NCBI GenBank assembly: GCA_017619735.1 | Contig: JAFZRT010000038.1 | Coordinates: forward strand, 1 to 52,469 | Direction: 5' to 3' | DNA length: 52,469 bases | Origin: Clostridia bacterium | GTDB lineage: Bacteria; Bacillota; Clostridia; Christensenellales; CAG-138 | Part shown: positions 1-9,000 of the stretch, one piece after another | Layout of the letters: every line of letters starts with the position of its first letter | Numbering within the stretch: position 1 is the first letter of the stretch | Position numbers and translations under genes: made by a program | The notes under the pieces: model-generated | Told to the model about the DNA's origin: nothing | Database searches by the model: none | What the model saw: the letters and a program-made list of their open reading frames with translations, nothing else

Positions 1-58
1 GACCGATGGTGCCGATGTTAACGTGGGGCTTGGTTCTTTCGAATTTCTGCTTAGCCAT
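1..58 (-). CDS. tuf: Elongation factor Tu, N-terminal fragment (cut by window edge)
   Basis: Only the first 19 codons are inside the window. They read [19 protein letters not shown], the classic EF-Tu N-terminus just before the G1 GTP-binding loop. EF-Tu delivers aminoacyl-tRNA to the ribosome as a GTP complex. The ATG at 58 is preceded by an AGGAGGA ribosome site (minus strand, about 74 to 68) at normal spacing. It is the last gene of the str operon, 81 bases after fusA, with no convincing terminator between them. The rest of the gene lies to the left of the window. Confidence 0.95.
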   Translation of the reverse strand, partial: MAKQKFERTKPHVNIGTIG

Positions 59-139
59 TTGGGGATTTCCTCCTAAAATATTTTGTGTTTGTTTTTGTTA
101 TTGTTAACCCTTTTTACGGGGTGGTCAACGAACGACCCG

Positions 140-2209
140 TTAGTAGATTATCCCGAGGATCTTATCGGCGAGAGCCTTCGAGACTTCCTCATAGTGGTCG
201 AACTGCATGGTGAAGGTGCCCCTTCCCTGCGTCCTTGAACGAAGATCCGTCGCATATCCGAACATTTCCGAGAGGGGACAGAGCGCATCTATACAGCGCA
301 GCCCCGCGCGGGTGTCCATGTTCTCTATGTGACCGCGGCGGGCGTTGATGTTGCCCATCACGTCGCCCATGTATTCCTCGGGCATCAGGATCTCGCACTT
401 CATGAACGGCTCTAAGAGAATGGAGCCGCCTTCCTTTATAGCCTCCCTGAACGCAAGGCTGCCTGCGATCTTGAAGGCCAACTCGCTTGAATCGACCTCA
501 TGCGTACTGCCGTCCACGAGAGTCGCCGTGAAATCGACGACCTCATATCCGCCGATCCAGCCGCTCCTCGCGGCCTCCCTTATGCCCTTGTCGACCGCGT
601 CGACGTATTCCTTCGGAATGAGGCCGCCGACGGTCTTGTTGAAGAAATGATATCCTTCGCCGGGCTTTGCGGGAGCGAACTCCACGGTAACGACGCCGTA
701 CTGGCCGTGACCGCCGAGCTGGTGGATGTATCTGCCTTCCGTACGGACGGTCTTGGTGATCGTCTCGCGGTAGGCGACCTGCGGCTTACCGACGCGGCAT
801 TCGACCTTGAACTCCCGTATGAGGCGGTCGACGATTATCTCAAGATGGAGCTCGCCCATGCCGGAGATTATCATCTGGCCCGTCTCCCCGTCCGTATAGG
901 TGCGGAAGGTCGGGTCCTCCTCGGAGAGTTTCTGCAGCGCCGCAACGAGCTTCTCCTGACCCGCCTTGGTCTTGGGCTCTATCGCGATCCTTATCACGGG
1001 CTCGGGGAACTCCATGGACTCAAGATGGACCTGGCGGTTCTCTGCGGCGAGGGTGTCGCCTGTCGCAGTGTCCTTCATGACGAAGGCGGCGATATCGCCC
1101 GCGTGCACCTCGTCCACCTCGGTACGGCTGTCGGCGTGCATGAGAAGGAGCTTTGTGACCCTTTCACGCTTGCCCTTGGTACAGTTCATGACCATTGTGC
1201 CGCTCTTGAGGGTGCCCGAGTAGACGCGGCAGAACGCCAGCTTGCCTACGAAGGGGTCGGTAACGATCTTGAACGCGAGCGCCGCGAAGGGCGCGGAATC
1301 GTCGGCCTTTATCTCCACGGTCTTGGAGCCGTCCTTGTTCGCAGCCTGAATGGGCGGAACGTCCAAAGGAGAGGGCAGATAATCGGTTATCGCGTCAAGC
1401 AGAGGCTGTACGCCTTTGTTGCGGTACGAGGTGCCGCAGCAAACGGGAACTACACGGTTTTGCAGGGTGCCCCTGCGGATGGCCTTTTTGAGGAGCTCCT
1501 CCGGGATATCGTCGCCGGAGAGATACGCCTCCATGAGGTCATCGTCGAAATCGGCCGCCGCCTCGATGAGCGCGGTGCGGTACTCTTCCGCTTCGTCCGC
1601 GAGATCATCGGGGATGGGCTCCTTACGGATGTCGTTGCCGTCCGCGTCATAGTAGACCTCGGCAGTCATGCTGACAAGATCGACTATACCGCGAAAGTCG
1701 GCTTCGACTCCGATGGGGAGCTGTATGGGGACGGGGTTGGCATGGAGCCTGTCGCGCATCATTTCGATAACGTGATAGAAGTTGGCTCCGACGATATCCA
1801 TCTTATTTACATAAGCGATACGGGGAACGCCGTACTTCTCCGCCTGTCTCCAAACGGTCTCCGACTGGGGCTCGACTCCGCCCTTGGCGCAGAATACCGC
1901 AACGGCGCCGTCCAGCACCCTGAGGCACCTTTCGACCTCAACGGTGAAGTCGACGTGGCCGGGGGTGTCGATGATGTTGATGCGGTAGCCCTTCCAATAG
2001 GCGGTGGTAGCGGCGGAGGTGATGGTTATGCCCCTCTCGCGCTCCTGCTCCATGTAGTCCATGGCGGCAGCGCCTTCGTGTACCTCGCCGACCTTGTGGA
2101 TCTTGCCCGTGTAGTACAATATCCTTTCGGTGGTCGTGGTCTTGCCTGCGTCGATATGGGCCATGATGCCGATGTTCCTGGTCATATCAAGCGAAGTATC
2201 CCTTGGCAT
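140..2209 (-). CDS. fusA: Elongation factor G
   Basis: A 689-residue translational GTPase, the normal length for bacterial EF-G. It drives tRNA/mRNA translocation on the ribosome and ribosome recycling with RRF. Visible are the G1 loop AHIDAGKTT (residues 17-25), the switch region [12 protein letters not shown]3 DTPGH and G4 NKMD. Domains II to V follow, including the domain IV motif YRETITK and a conserved C-terminal [13 protein letters not shown] segment. The ATG is preceded by GGAGG eight bases upstream. It lies between rpsG and tuf in the canonical str order. The strongest ORF over this stretch on the other strand (500..3148) is an antisense shadow. Confidence 0.98.
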   Translation of the reverse strand: MPRDTSLDMTRNIGIMAHIDAGKTTTTERILYYTGKIHKVGEVHEGAAAMDYMEQERERGITITSAATTAYWKGYRINIIDTPGHVDFTVEVERCLRVLDGAVAVFCAKGGVEPQSETVWRQAEKYGVPRIAYVNKMDIVGANFYHVIEMMRDRLHANPVPIQLPIGVEADFRGIVDLVSMTAEVYYDADGNDIRKEPIPDDLADEAEEYRTALIEAAADFDDDLMEAYLSGDDIPEELLKKAIRRGTLQNRVVPVCCGTSYRNKGVQPLLDAITDYLPSPLDVPPIQAANKDGSKTVEIKADDSAPFAALAFKIVTDPFVGKLAFCRVYSGTLKSGTMVMNCTKGKRERVTKLLLMHADSRTEVDEVHAGDIAAFVMKDTATGDTLAAENRQVHLESMEFPEPVIRIAIEPKTKAGQEKLVAALQKLSEEDPTFRTYTDGETGQMIISGMGELHLEIIVDRLIREFKVECRVGKPQVAYRETITKTVRTEGRYIHQLGGHGQYGVVTVEFAPAKPGEGYHFFNKTVGGLIPKEYVDAVDKGIREAARSGWIGGYEVVDFTATLVDGSTHEVDSSELAFKIAGSLAFREAIKEGGSILLEPFMKCEILMPEEYMGDVMGNINARRGHIENMDTRAGLRCIDALCPLSEMFGYATDLRSRTQGRGTFTMQFDHYEEVSKALADKILGIIY

Positions 2210-2287
2210 AAGTCATCCTCCTTTCCGCAAAGATTGGGTATATACGGCGCCGAAGCGCGGTATATCGTGTTCGCTGCGCCTTCCGGC

Positions 2288-2770
<483 letters not shown>

Positions 2771-3145
2771 TTACTTCTTCGGACGCTTGGCGCCGTAACG
2801 GGAACGGGCCTGCATACGCTTCGCGACGCCCGCTGTATCGAGCTTGCCGCGAATGATGTGATAACGAACACCGGGCAGATCCTTGACACGGCCGCCCCTG
2901 ATAAGAACAACGGAGTGCTCCTGCAGGTTATGACCGATGCCGGGGATGTAAGCCGTACCCTCGAGACCGTCGGTAAGACGAATACGGGCGATCTTACGGA
3001 GAGCGGAGTTCGGCTTCTTGGGCGTGGTGGTACGGACAGCCGTGCAGACGCCGCGCCTCTGGGGACACTGCTTCAGGAGAGGAGATTTGGACTTGTACTC
3101 GACCTTGGTCCTGGACTTCCTGACCAGCTGATTGATGGTTGGCAT
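2771..3145 (-). CDS. rpsL: 30S ribosomal protein S12
   Basis: A 124-residue S12, the decoding-centre protein that controls accuracy. The streptomycin-site regions look wild type: [12 protein letters not shown] and [12 protein letters not shown] are intact, including the lysines whose changes give resistance in other bacteria. The C-terminus [11 protein letters not shown] is canonical. The ATG at 3145 is preceded by AAGGAGA. It is the promoter-proximal gene of the str operon, with a 5' leader of about 125 bases from the promoter at 3279-3307. Divergent prs begins on the other side. Confidence 0.98.
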   Translation of the reverse strand: MPTINQLVRKSRTKVEYKSKSPLLKQCPQRRGVCTAVRTTTPKKPNSALRKIARIRLTDGLEGTAYIPGIGHNLQEHSVVLIRGGRVKDLPGVRYHIIRGKLDTAGVAKRMQARSRYGAKRPKK

Positions 3146-3278
3146 TAGACTTTCTCCTTGTTTTTATAGTCGTTTTATATCTCAAAATCCCCTCTGAAAT
3201 AACGATTGCAACCCGGTTTTTGAGGCGATTTTTGTACATAAAAACGCATTTTTGACCATTCTATGGACACTATACGCT

Positions 3279-3307
3279 ATTATAGTTTTGGCATTTCTAA
3301 AAGTCAA
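3279..3307 (-). promoter_or_regulatory. sigmaA promoter of the str operon
   Basis: On the minus strand, -35 TTGACT (3307-3302) and a perfect -10 TATAAT (3284-3279) are separated by exactly 17 bases. The predicted start near 3272 gives a leader of about 125 nt before rpsL. The strength fits a ribosomal protein operon. Confidence 0.88.
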
Positions 3308-3462
3308 GTATATTCTTAAAAAATCGATGCCCCGATTTTAATATATTTTCCCATATATTATTTTCGTAAAGCCGGCTCCGCGGGCCGTTCCGGCGCCCCT
3401 CCCCCGCCGCGCGCCGGCGGCGGGAGCATACGTCCCGTACTATTATATATTCGCCATAATAA

Positions 3463-3491
3463 TTGAACATTCCGCTCTTTCCTGTTATAAT
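3463..3491 (+). promoter_or_regulatory. sigmaA promoter of prs
   Basis: -35 TTGAAC (3463-3468), 17-base spacer, perfect -10 TATAAT (3486-3491). Transcription should start near 3498. This rules out the upstream in-frame GTG at 3507, which would have only about nine leader bases and no ribosome site, and supports the ATG at 3567. Confidence 0.88.
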
Positions 3492-3566
3492 GATATAGGT
3501 GGGCATGTGGGCCGCAGGAAGCGTCCCGCGTTCCCGAAATCATTTGACAAGGACGGTTATACTGCA

Positions 3567-4574
3567 ATGACTGACAACGGTAATATCAGGATATTTGCCG
3601 GCGAGAGCTCTCGTCCCTTTGCGCAGCGCATGTGCTCCTATCTCGGGCTTACCATGGGCAAGTCCTTCTCCAAGCGCTTCGGCGACGGCAACACCTACGT
3701 CCGCTTTGACGAGTCCGCCCGAAACGAGGACGTTTTCATCGTCCAGGCGATCGGCAGGGACCCCAATAACGAGTTCATGGAGCTCCTGTTCTGGGTCGAC
3801 GCCTTCCGCAGGTCGAGCGCGAACTCCATAACCGCCATAATCCCCTACTACGGCTACGCCAAGGCCGACAAGAAGGACGAGCCGCGCGTCTCCATCAGGG
3901 GCCGCGTCTGCGCCGACTGTCTTGAGGTCGAGGGCGTCGACCGCGTGATCTGCATGGATCTGCACGCGCCGCAGGTACAGGGCTTCTTCAAAGTCCCCGT
4001 CGATCACCTCTACGCGCGCCCGCTGCTCTGCGCCTACGCGAAGAGGGCCGGCCTCGTTGGCGAGGATTCGATCGTCGTATCCCCCGACGCCGGCTTTGCA
4101 AAGAACGCCCGCCTCTTTGCCGACAGTCTCAACCTCGGCCTTGCGATCTGCAACAAGGTCCGCTACGGCCACGACGAGAAGGCGAAGGTCATGGAGATCA
4201 TCGGCGACGTAAAGGGCAAGACCTGCCTCGTTGTCGACGACTTCACCACGAGCGGCGGCACCATCACCGACGTCGCGCACAACCTCATGGACAAGGGCGC
4301 GAACAAGGTCTACGCCTTCCTCTCCCACGCCATAGTCAACGAGTCCGCCGTCCGCAAGATCGAGGACAGCCCGCTTGAGCAGCTGATAGTCACCGACACC
4401 GTCGACTGCCCCGACATCGCGAAGTACTCCTCCAAGATTAAGGTCATCTCCGCCGCTCCTCTGTTTGCGGAGGCGGTAAAGACCATCCACGAGCGCAAGC
4501 CCATGGCGGACATGTTCGCGAACCTGCCCGATCCGCTCATCTACGCGAGCCTTGCGGATCAGCTGAAGATGTAA
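3567..4574 (+). CDS. prs: Ribose-phosphate pyrophosphokinase (PRPP synthetase)
   Basis: A 335-residue enzyme that makes PRPP from ribose 5-phosphate and ATP for nucleotide, histidine, tryptophan and NAD synthesis. Recognisable are the early RFGDGNTYVRF segment, IIPYYGYAKADKKDEPR (the ATP/catalytic flexible region, near residues 91-107), VICMDLHAPQVQGFF (about 127-141) and the PRPP loop VVDDFTTSGGT (about 222-232). The PRPP loop differs from the common DDxxDTxGT form, and the catalytic region reads YAKADKK instead of YARQDRK; I recall such variants in Clostridia. The ATG at 3567 was chosen because the promoter start near 3498 leaves no leader for the upstream GTG. Downstream hairpin 4587-4614 ends the transcript. 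Its product is the co-substrate of the nicotinate phosphoribosyltransferase at 18488-19693. Confidence 0.93.
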   Translation: MTDNGNIRIFAGESSRPFAQRMCSYLGLTMGKSFSKRFGDGNTYVRFDESARNEDVFIVQAIGRDPNNEFMELLFWVDAFRRSSANSITAIIPYYGYAKADKKDEPRVSIRGRVCADCLEVEGVDRVICMDLHAPQVQGFFKVPVDHLYARPLLCAYAKRAGLVGEDSIVVSPDAGFAKNARLFADSLNLGLAICNKVRYGHDEKAKVMEIIGDVKGKTCLVVDDFTTSGGTITDVAHNLMDKGANKVYAFLSHAIVNESAVRKIEDSPLEQLIVTDTVDCPDIAKYSSKIKVISAAPLFAEAVKTIHERKPMADMFANLPDPLIYASLADQLKM

Positions 4575-4586
4575 TGTGATATTCCG

Positions 4587-4614
4587 GGCGGCTGCGGAGC
4601 TTTTCGCAGCCGCC
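4587..4614 (+). terminator. Hairpin after prs
   Basis: GGCGGCTGCG (4587-4596) pairs perfectly with CGCAGCCGCC (4605-4614) around an eight-base loop, followed by TTATGTTTTA. The T tract is imperfect, so some read-through into rarA is likely. Confidence 0.65.
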
Positions 4615-4636
4615 TTATGTTTTACCCGAGGACGAG

Positions 4637-5941
4637 ATGGACGATCTATTTTCCGATAACAGAATTAAGGGCGCGCCCCTTGCCGACCGTATCCGCCCGC
4701 GCACTCTGGACGAGTTCGTGGGGCAGGAGCATATCGTGGGCAAGGGCCGGCTGCTGCGCCGCGCGATACTGACGGACACGCTCCAGTCCAGCATATTCTG
4801 GGGCCCGCCCGGCTGCGGCAAGACGACGCTCGCGGCGATCATCGCGAACACCACCCACAGCGAGTTCGTGAAGCTCAACGCCGTCACCTCGGGCGTGAAG
4901 GAGCTGCGCTCGGTGCTGGACGAGGCGGAGAGGACGCTGAAGCTTTACGGCAGGCCGACGTATCTGCTGCTCGACGAGTGCCACCGCTGGTCGAAAACGC
5001 AGTCCGACGCGCTGCTGCCCGCGCTGGAGAACGGCACGGTGCGCTTCATCGGCTCCACTACGGAGAACCCGATGGTCAGCATGACCGGCGCTATCGTCTC
5101 CCGCTGCCGCCTTTTCCAGTTCTACCCCCTCTCCCGCGAGGACATAATCAAGCAGGTGCGCTTCGCCCTGACCGACGAGGAACGCGGTCTCGGCGCGTAT
5201 CACGCGGTCATCGACGACGACGCGCTCTCGCACATCGCTACGGTCGCCAACGGCGACGCGCGCACCGCGCTGAACGCCATAGAGCTTGCCGTCCGCACGA
5301 CGGAGCCCATTGACGGCGTGATCCGCATCACGAAGGAGATCGCCGCCGAATCCATACAGAAGAAGGTCGCCAAATGCGACGATCAGCAGCTTTACGACAT
5401 GCTGTCGGCGTTCTGCAAGTCCCTGCGCGGCGGTGACAGCGACGCGGCGCTCGCGTGGTTCTCCCGCCTCGTATACGCGGGGCTGGATCCGCGCATCATC
5501 TGCCGCCGCATAATCGCCCATTCGAGCGAGGACGTCGGCCTTGCCAATCCCACCGCGCTGCAGCAGGCGGTCGCGGCGGCGCAGGCGCTGGAGCTTATCG
5601 GCATGCCCGAGGCGCGCCTTGCGATAACTCAGGCGATAATATTCGTCTGCGAGAGCCCCAAATCCAATTCGGTCGTTATGGCGGTCGACCGCGCCTTTGC
5701 CGACGCGGAGAACACCGTCGACGAGCCGGTGCCGATCTACCTGCGGGACACCTCGTTCCGCGGCGCGGAAAAGCTCGGTCACGGCGTCGGCTACAAGTAC
5801 CCGCACGATTACCCCGGGCACGAGGTGGAGCAGGAGTACATGCCGCCATCCGTGAAGGGACATGTCTATTACGAGCCGGGCGAGCTCGGCGTGGAGGCGA
5901 GCATTAAAAAGAAGCACGACCTCAAAAAGAAGCGCGAATAA
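4637..5941 (+). CDS. rarA: Replication-associated recombination protein A (RarA/MgsA AAA+ ATPase)
   Basis: A 434-residue AAA+ protein of the RarA/WRNIP1 family, which acts at stalled replication forks with SSB and the clamp. The N-terminus carries the family box PLADRIRPRTLDEFVGQ. Walker A is GPPGCGKTT (residues 56-64), sensor 1 is FIGSTTENP, and the SRC motif of the arginine finger region is in IVSRCRLF. Walker B reads LLLDECHRWSK where the family usually has DEIHRFNK, a small deviation. The C-terminal MgsA domain ends in a basic KKKHDLKKKRE tail. Length is typical. A GAGG site lies eight bases before the ATG. It follows prs by 62 bases behind a leaky-looking hairpin and converges on the S8 protease gene. 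Confidence 0.95.
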   Translation: MDDLFSDNRIKGAPLADRIRPRTLDEFVGQEHIVGKGRLLRRAILTDTLQSSIFWGPPGCGKTTLAAIIANTTHSEFVKLNAVTSGVKELRSVLDEAERTLKLYGRPTYLLLDECHRWSKTQSDALLPALENGTVRFIGSTTENPMVSMTGAIVSRCRLFQFYPLSREDIIKQVRFALTDEERGLGAYHAVIDDDALSHIATVANGDARTALNAIELAVRTTEPIDGVIRITKEIAAESIQKKVAKCDDQQLYDMLSAFCKSLRGGDSDAALAWFSRLVYAGLDPRIICRRIIAHSSEDVGLANPTALQQAVAAAQALELIGMPEARLAITQAIIFVCESPKSNSVVMAVDRAFADAENTVDEPVPIYLRDTSFRGAEKLGHGVGYKYPHDYPGHEVEQEYMPPSVKGHVYYEPGELGVEASIKKKHDLKKKRE

Positions 5942-5961
5942 AAAACAAAACAATAAAAAAA

Positions 5962-5987
5962 GATCGGGTCCCCGAGGGGACCCGATC
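5962..5987. terminator. Bidirectional terminator between rarA and the S8 protease gene
   Basis: GATCGGGTCCC and its perfect complement form an 11-12 bp stem with a very small loop. On the plus side CTTTATTTG follows; on the minus side CTTTTTTTATTG follows. It therefore serves both convergent genes. Confidence 0.9.
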
Positions 5988-6006
5988 CTTTATTTGTTTC
6001 TGTTTA

Positions 6007-9000
6007 TCACTTGTGGTCGCCGACAGCGATACCGTCGATGATGAGGGTATACTCGTCGGAGCAGTTGAAGTGACGGAACGCGATGCGTACGGTCTCGCCC
6101 GCGAACTGGGAGAGATCGACGAGATGCTCGGTGAGCATCGCGGTGGTCATGGTGGTCTCCTCGACCACGATACCGTCGGTAACATCCATGCCCTCGGGTA
6201 TCACGATGACCTGCCAATGCTCATCGATATCGGCGCCCGCGCCCTGGTTGGCGGAAGCCGCGAAGTAGGAGAGCCACTTCTCGCCCTCACCGATGGTGAA
6301 CTCGGGGCTTACCATCCAGTTGTCGGGATAGAGGACTACATCCAGCCAGGAGTAGCTGACCGCGGCCTTGGAGCCGTCGTAGTAGAGGCCCTCTCCCCAG
6401 TAATCGGTGCCCCAGTTGTTGCCGTCGCCGTCCGCGTCTATGGTCTCCCAGACGAAGTCGCCTTCGAAGTTCTCATAGAAGTCGGTGGCCTCAACGGACT
6501 GCGGGGGTACCTCATACTTGTAAGCGAACAGGCAGAGGGTGTACAGGCCGCCCCATACAGCGCCGAGATCCATGTAATCGCCGGTGTTGACCTTGATGGC
6601 CAGCAGGTGGATCTGCGAATACTGGGTGATGCCGGCGTCGGCGGCTACCCAGAAGAAGTAACCGTCCTGCAGCGTGCCGCACTGGAGGAGGAAGCTGCCG
6701 GTGGAGGTGTTGACGGGGTTGACGCCGTAGTAGCCGATCTCAGCGGTCTGAGTACCGGTCGCAATGTCGAAGGTGCAGAGATAACCGAACGCGTCGACGA
6801 TGTAGCAGGTGCCTTCCCTGTCGAAGTCCATAGCTACGATACCGTAGTTGGTGGAGCAGATCTGGGTCATGGCAGCGGTCTGAACGTTGACCTCGTAGAC
6901 GTCGGTGACGCCGACGACGACGTAGAGCTTGCCGTTGGCCCTGTTGTAAGCCATCTCATTCACGGTGTAGCTGGCGTTGAGCGTGCCGATCGTGGTCTTG
7001 CCGGTCCAGGCGTCAATATCGGAAGCGTCGTACTTGACGAGCTCCTTGCCGTTGGTGACAGCGTAGACGGTGTCGCCGGTGAAGGTGCCGCAGGTGTAGT
7101 CGCCCGCGTCGCTCTGGATGCCGCCGCCGTAGGTGGGAGTGGCGTCGAGGTTATCGGAGTTGAACTTGACCCAGGTCTGGCTGGTGAGGTTCTTACCGAA
7201 GGCGTAGAAGGTGGTGCCGGGAACGCTGACGCCGCCATGGCTCCAGCTGTCAGAAGCGGGAACGAGGTTGGTGCCGTCGAAGGTGTAAGCAACCTCATTG
7301 CCGGCATAGTCGCCGAGGCAGATGAGGGCGCCGGCCACGACGTTCTCAAGGGCGACCTCGGAGACAGCGCCGCGCTCTTCCTCGAAGAGGCCGGTCTGGT
7401 CGTAGTTCGCATTGAGGACTACCTCGCCGTTGACGATGTTGGCGTCCCAAGCGCCGACGTAAGCTACATAGTGCTCGTCGGTGACGTTGAGGGTGAGGAC
7501 GCCGTTCTCGAAGGAGACGACCTCCGCAGTGGGAGCGGCTACGTCAACGTAGATGGGAATGATCCACTCGTTGAAGAAGTTCTCGGTATCCTCGGTGAAG
7601 GGCTCCGTGGTGGTGCTGCCGTCGTTGGACAGGTAAGCATAGGCACGGATGGCGATATCCTGACCGCCATAGGGCTCGGCGTTCCACCTGGGCATGGGCA
7701 GATCCGTGCCGAGGTTGGAGTAGGTCTGAGCGCTGGTGGAGTAGTAGCTCTTGCGGACGTCCTCATCGTGAGCGAGGTTGGCAAGAACGTTGCCGTTGGC
7801 GTCGATCAGCTGATAGCCGGCTTCTGCGGCGTTCCTCATGAGGCCGAGACGGAAGAGATCCGCGGTGTCGAGGAAGCCGTCGCCGTTGGGCGATACGGCG
7901 TTACGATCATCCATATAATAGGAATAATCTTCGGTCTCAACATAGGGGTTGATACCGAGGCCGTAAGCGCTGGAGCCGTAGGCGGAACCCACGAAGTTGA
8001 TCTGGGGGTTGGAGCCGTAGCTGAAGTCGTCATAGTAGAAGCCGAGGTCGAACATGGGAACATAGTTCCAATCGCCGTAGAAGGCAAGGAACGGGATGTT
8101 GAGGTCCTGACCGGCCTCGAAGCCGCCGATCTCGAAATCGGTGGAAACGCCGGTGGCGTAGCGGAGGATGAGCAGCGCGTCGGCCATGGTGACGTCGCCG
8201 GAGCCGTTGACGTCGGCAGCAGCCACGTCTTCAAGCTCGCCAACGCCCATGACGTAACGCATGACAGCAAGAGCGTCCGCGGTGTCGATGTCGCCGTCGC
8301 CGTCGACGTCGCCCGTCATGCCGCCCTGGCCGTAAAGCTCGATGAAGCCCTCGACATAGCAGCCGAGAGGATAGTAAGCGTCGATGTACTCGAGGATGTC
8401 ATCCGTGAGGGTGACGACCACGGTAACGTCGGCAGTCTCGCCCGGGCCTACGTTAACGGCGTCGGGCATTTCGAAATCGCAGTAATCAGCGATATCCCAG
8501 CTCTTCTGGGTGGTCGCGATGACGTAATTGCCGTCGGGATCGACAGCGACTGCGGTCAGATCGTCGAGGAGCACATGGGGCTCGATGACGTAGCTGAGAG
8601 CGGTCTCACCGAAGTTGTGAACGGTGAAGGTCATCTCGTAAACGCCGGTCATTTCGGGATCGTCGCCCAGCTCGAGCTTGGGACGTACGTTGCCCTCAAC
8701 GGACAGGTAGGAGGTGGTGGTGACAGCCGCGGCGAGGTCCATGAGACCGGCGCCCTGCTTGCGTACGGCAGCGAGATCGCCGCCGCCGTCAACGACGGGG
8801 TTCGCGGTGCTCATGAGGATGGTGTCGACCATCTCACGCTTTTCGCCGGTGGAGAGATCCGGGAACATCTCGTCTACGTACTGGGAGACGATAGCCATAC
8901 CGCCGGAGACATGAGGCGCGGACATCGAGGTACCGCTCCAGGTGTCGTACAGGCCGCCGGAGATGGACGGATCGGTGGAGGAGTAGATGTTGCCGCCGGG

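Larger units (their letters stand above)
3146..3566. other. Divergent intergenic region between rpsL and prs
   Basis: This 421-base gap holds no gene I can support. It contains the str promoter (3279-3307) and the prs promoter (3463-3491), facing away from each other. Between them is AT-rich DNA and a very GC-rich segment (about 3370-3425) with a strong hairpin, CCCGCCG at 3403-3409 pairing with CGGCGGG at 3418-3424. The hairpin lies upstream of both start sites, so it is not a leader structure; it may insulate the two promoters. Confidence 0.6.
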
